A stretch of 32,737 bases of DNA from JBBRQP01 sp038226175 (lineage in GTDB: Bacteria; Cyanobacteriota; Cyanobacteriia; Gloeobacterales; Anthocerotibacteraceae). Position 1 is the first letter of the stretch. Every line of letters starts with the position of its first letter. The DNA is taken from positions 1-32,737 of the forward strand of contig JBBRQP010000029.1 of the NCBI GenBank assembly GCA_038226175.1, given 5' to 3'. Positions 31,575-32,737 of the stretch are shown here, piece by piece. The notes beneath the pieces were generated by a model. The model saw only the letters and a program-made list of their open reading frames with translations, ran no database searches and had not been told where the DNA came from. A program made the translations under genes and the position numbers.

Positions 31575-32183
31575 CTATGTTTGGGCAAGGGTAGCAGCTT
31601 GTCCCCAGTGACCAGAGAAGATTAGGGTGTCCAGGGGTTTGCGGGTGCGAGGACTGAGTTCGCGTTGCTGTAAGGGCTGGGTAGGTAAAGTATCCGGCTC
31701 CGCACGGTAACCAAGAGCAATGGCCGTCACAGGCTCATAGCCATTTGGGATGCCGTATAATTCACGGGCTTTTTCGGGATCAAAACCAGCCATTTGATGC
31801 ACAGCTAAGCCCAAGGCGGAGGCCTGAACCGTGAGATTGCCGATCGCCAATCCGACATCATGGAAACTGTGGCGGTTGGGTTTACCAGTGTGTGAAAAAG
31901 CAAGTTGGGTGACCGTGATCAGCAAAACAGGTGCTTTTTGAGCCCAACTAATGTTGCCTTCAGCTAAACAACTAAGTAAAGCGGCATGTTGTGAGGGATG
32001 GTCTCGAGTAGCTAAGATCAATCGCCAGGGTTGCTCATTAAAAGAAGAAGCAGCCCAACGCACAGCTTCGAGTAGGCTGCCTAGTTTTTCTGACTCGACG
32101 GCATGATCAGTAAAAGCTAGAGGACTCCAACGTTCGGCGAGTAGAGGATGCAAAGGATAGTGAGTTATGGCTGGTTTTTCCAT
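31575..32183 (-). CDS. Nitroreductase family protein
   Basis: A 202-residue FMN-binding nitroreductase-like protein. Early RWSPLAFTDHAVESEKLGSL places the family RRSxRxF-type FMN segment, followed by AARWAASSFNEQPWR-type residues (VRWAASSFNEQPWRLILATR near 42-61). FHDVGLAIGNLTVQASALGL (about 108-127) and HQMAGFDPEKAREL (about 130-143) are family hallmarks. Likely an NAD(P)H-dependent reductase of unknown substrate. ATG 32183 start. Confidence 0.85.
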   Translation of the reverse strand: MEKPAITHYPLHPLLAERWSPLAFTDHAVESEKLGSLLEAVRWAASSFNEQPWRLILATRDHPSQHAALLSCLAEGNISWAQKAPVLLITVTQLAFSHTGKPNRHSFHDVGLAIGNLTVQASALGLAVHQMAGFDPEKARELYGIPNGYEPVTAIALGYRAEPDTLPTQPLQQRELSPRTRKPLDTLIFSGHWGQAATLAQT

Positions 32184-32372
32184 GATCTAGACTCCTTATA
32201 TCTGGATGTTGAGATTAGCGGTCTCATCAAGATCTGCATTATTTGGCACCAGCAAGAATTTTAGCTGTTACTTGGTCACGGGGATGGCTTGCCCAGTAAT
32301 GTTAATCCTACGCTAGCCAAGCCGCTCACAGAACGTTAAGATAAGTTAAGTCCCGTTGCGGAGTATACACCT

Positions 32373-32525
32373 ATGAAAATGGCAGGTTGGAAGCTAGACG
32401 ATAAGGGGAAGCGCAAAGGTCAAGCCACACCACAAAAAGCCCGTCAATATAAAAAACGAATCCAAGCCACCCGCAAGCGGTTGAAACAAGACAAAAGTTT
32501 CAGCCGCTTTTCTTTAGCAGCCTAA
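32373..32525 (+). CDS. Short basic protein, unknown
   Basis: A 50-residue frame (MKMAGWKLDDKGKRKGQATP ... FSRFSLAA), strongly Lys/Arg-rich and with no hydrophobic segment. The composition suggests nucleic-acid binding, which is inference. Its stop is five bases before the apparent end of the IS256-type element, so it may be truncated or may be intact. Confidence 0.4.
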   Translation: MKMAGWKLDDKGKRKGQATPQKARQYKKRIQATRKRLKQDKSFSRFSLAA

Positions 32526-32530
32526 ATTTA

Positions 32531-32560
32531 GGGTATGTCAAGAAGATTGTGTCAGTGTGG
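32531..32560. repeat. Apparent terminal end of an IS256-family element
   Basis: The sequence between the small basic gene and the transposase stop starts gggtatgtcaagaagattgt and lies where an IS256-family terminal inverted repeat is expected. The other end of the element is outside the window, so the repeat cannot be paired. Confidence 0.45.
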
Positions 32561-32565
32561 AAAAC

Positions 32566-32737
32566 TCACATTGGTAACCTCCCATCAAACTCAATCGCAA
32601 ACCGATTCAAGGCTCCTTTCCAATCTCGGATAGGCATCGTCCATTTCTTCGATAGGTTCTGAATCGCCAAGTAAATGACTTTGAGGGCTGATTCATCGGT
32701 GGGAAATGCCCGATGGTTGCGCAGTACTTTGCGCAAG
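32566..32737 (-). CDS. IS256-family transposase, C-terminal end only
   Basis: Reading leftward from the edge, the last 56 codons end at TGA 32566. LRKVLRNHRAFPTDESALKV and the following IYLAIQNLSKKWTMPIRDW, then LNRFAIEFDGRL, match the C-terminus of mutator-type (IS256) transposases: after the DDE catalytic core, this tail carries the typical KKWTMP motif. The N-terminus and the catalytic residues lie beyond the window, so intactness cannot be judged. Confidence 0.88.
   Translation of the reverse strand, partial: LRKVLRNHRAFPTDESALKVIYLAIQNLSKKWTMPIRDWKGALNRFAIEFDGRLPM

Overview
The window is ordinary chromosomal DNA from a cyanobacterium, or at least from an oxygenic phototroph of that lineage. 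It carries chlI (chlorophyll synthesis), ndhE (NDH-1 complex), psbK (photosystem II), cp12 (Calvin-cycle redox switch) and several families largely restricted to cyanobacteria and plastids (Ycf36/DUF1230, DUF1997, DUF3593, DUF6825). A Gram-negative outer membrane is shown by bamA-lpxC-fabZ-lpxA and a TolC-type channel. I cannot name the species. Genes are tightly packed, often overlapping by a few bases, with many GTG/TTG starts.

Layout. 1-745: 5' part of an unrecognised minus-strand gene running off the left edge. 950-2831: ycf36 and a methyltransferase (+) facing yraN-folB (-). 2897-5035: chlI, ndhE and a DUF1345 membrane protein (+), facing DUF1997-trmFO (-) and cp12 (-). 7204-9139: an OmpR-type response regulator and its histidine kinase. 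9264-11849: a DUF3593 membrane protein, rlmB with a long charged N-terminal tail, and gcvH-aat (-). 11952-13601: a secreted S53 (sedolisin) peptidase. 13620-14340: the only long gene-poor stretch, holding a perfect 25-bp inverted repeat and a smaller dyad. 14341-17415: a six-PAS orphan histidine kinase. 17401-21417: the envelope operon bamA-lpxC-fabZ-lpxA (-). 21480-23245: a small membrane protein, folE and a short-chain dehydrogenase. 23455-26049: a WD40 protein with a large unidentified N-terminal half. 26250-28522: psbK, DUF6825, an ABC1/UbiB-like kinase and a possible 30-residue membrane peptide. 28529-29731: pheA, tRNA-Arg(CCU) and a small membrane protein (-). 29848-32183: a small hypothetical, tolC and a nitroreductase. 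The right edge holds a short basic ORF and the C-terminal end of an IS256-family transposase.

Functional groups. The envelope genes form one translationally coupled unit for outer-membrane protein insertion and lipid A initiation; lpxB is not beside them. folE and folB are both folate enzymes but lie about 19 kb apart. psbK, DUF6825 and the ABC1 kinase form a photosynthesis-related cluster.

I saw no CRISPR array, prophage, toxin-antitoxin module or obvious defence island. The best candidates for something undescribed are the WD40 protein's N-terminal domain, the perfect inverted repeat between the peptidase and the PAS kinase, and the small peptide after the ABC1 kinase.
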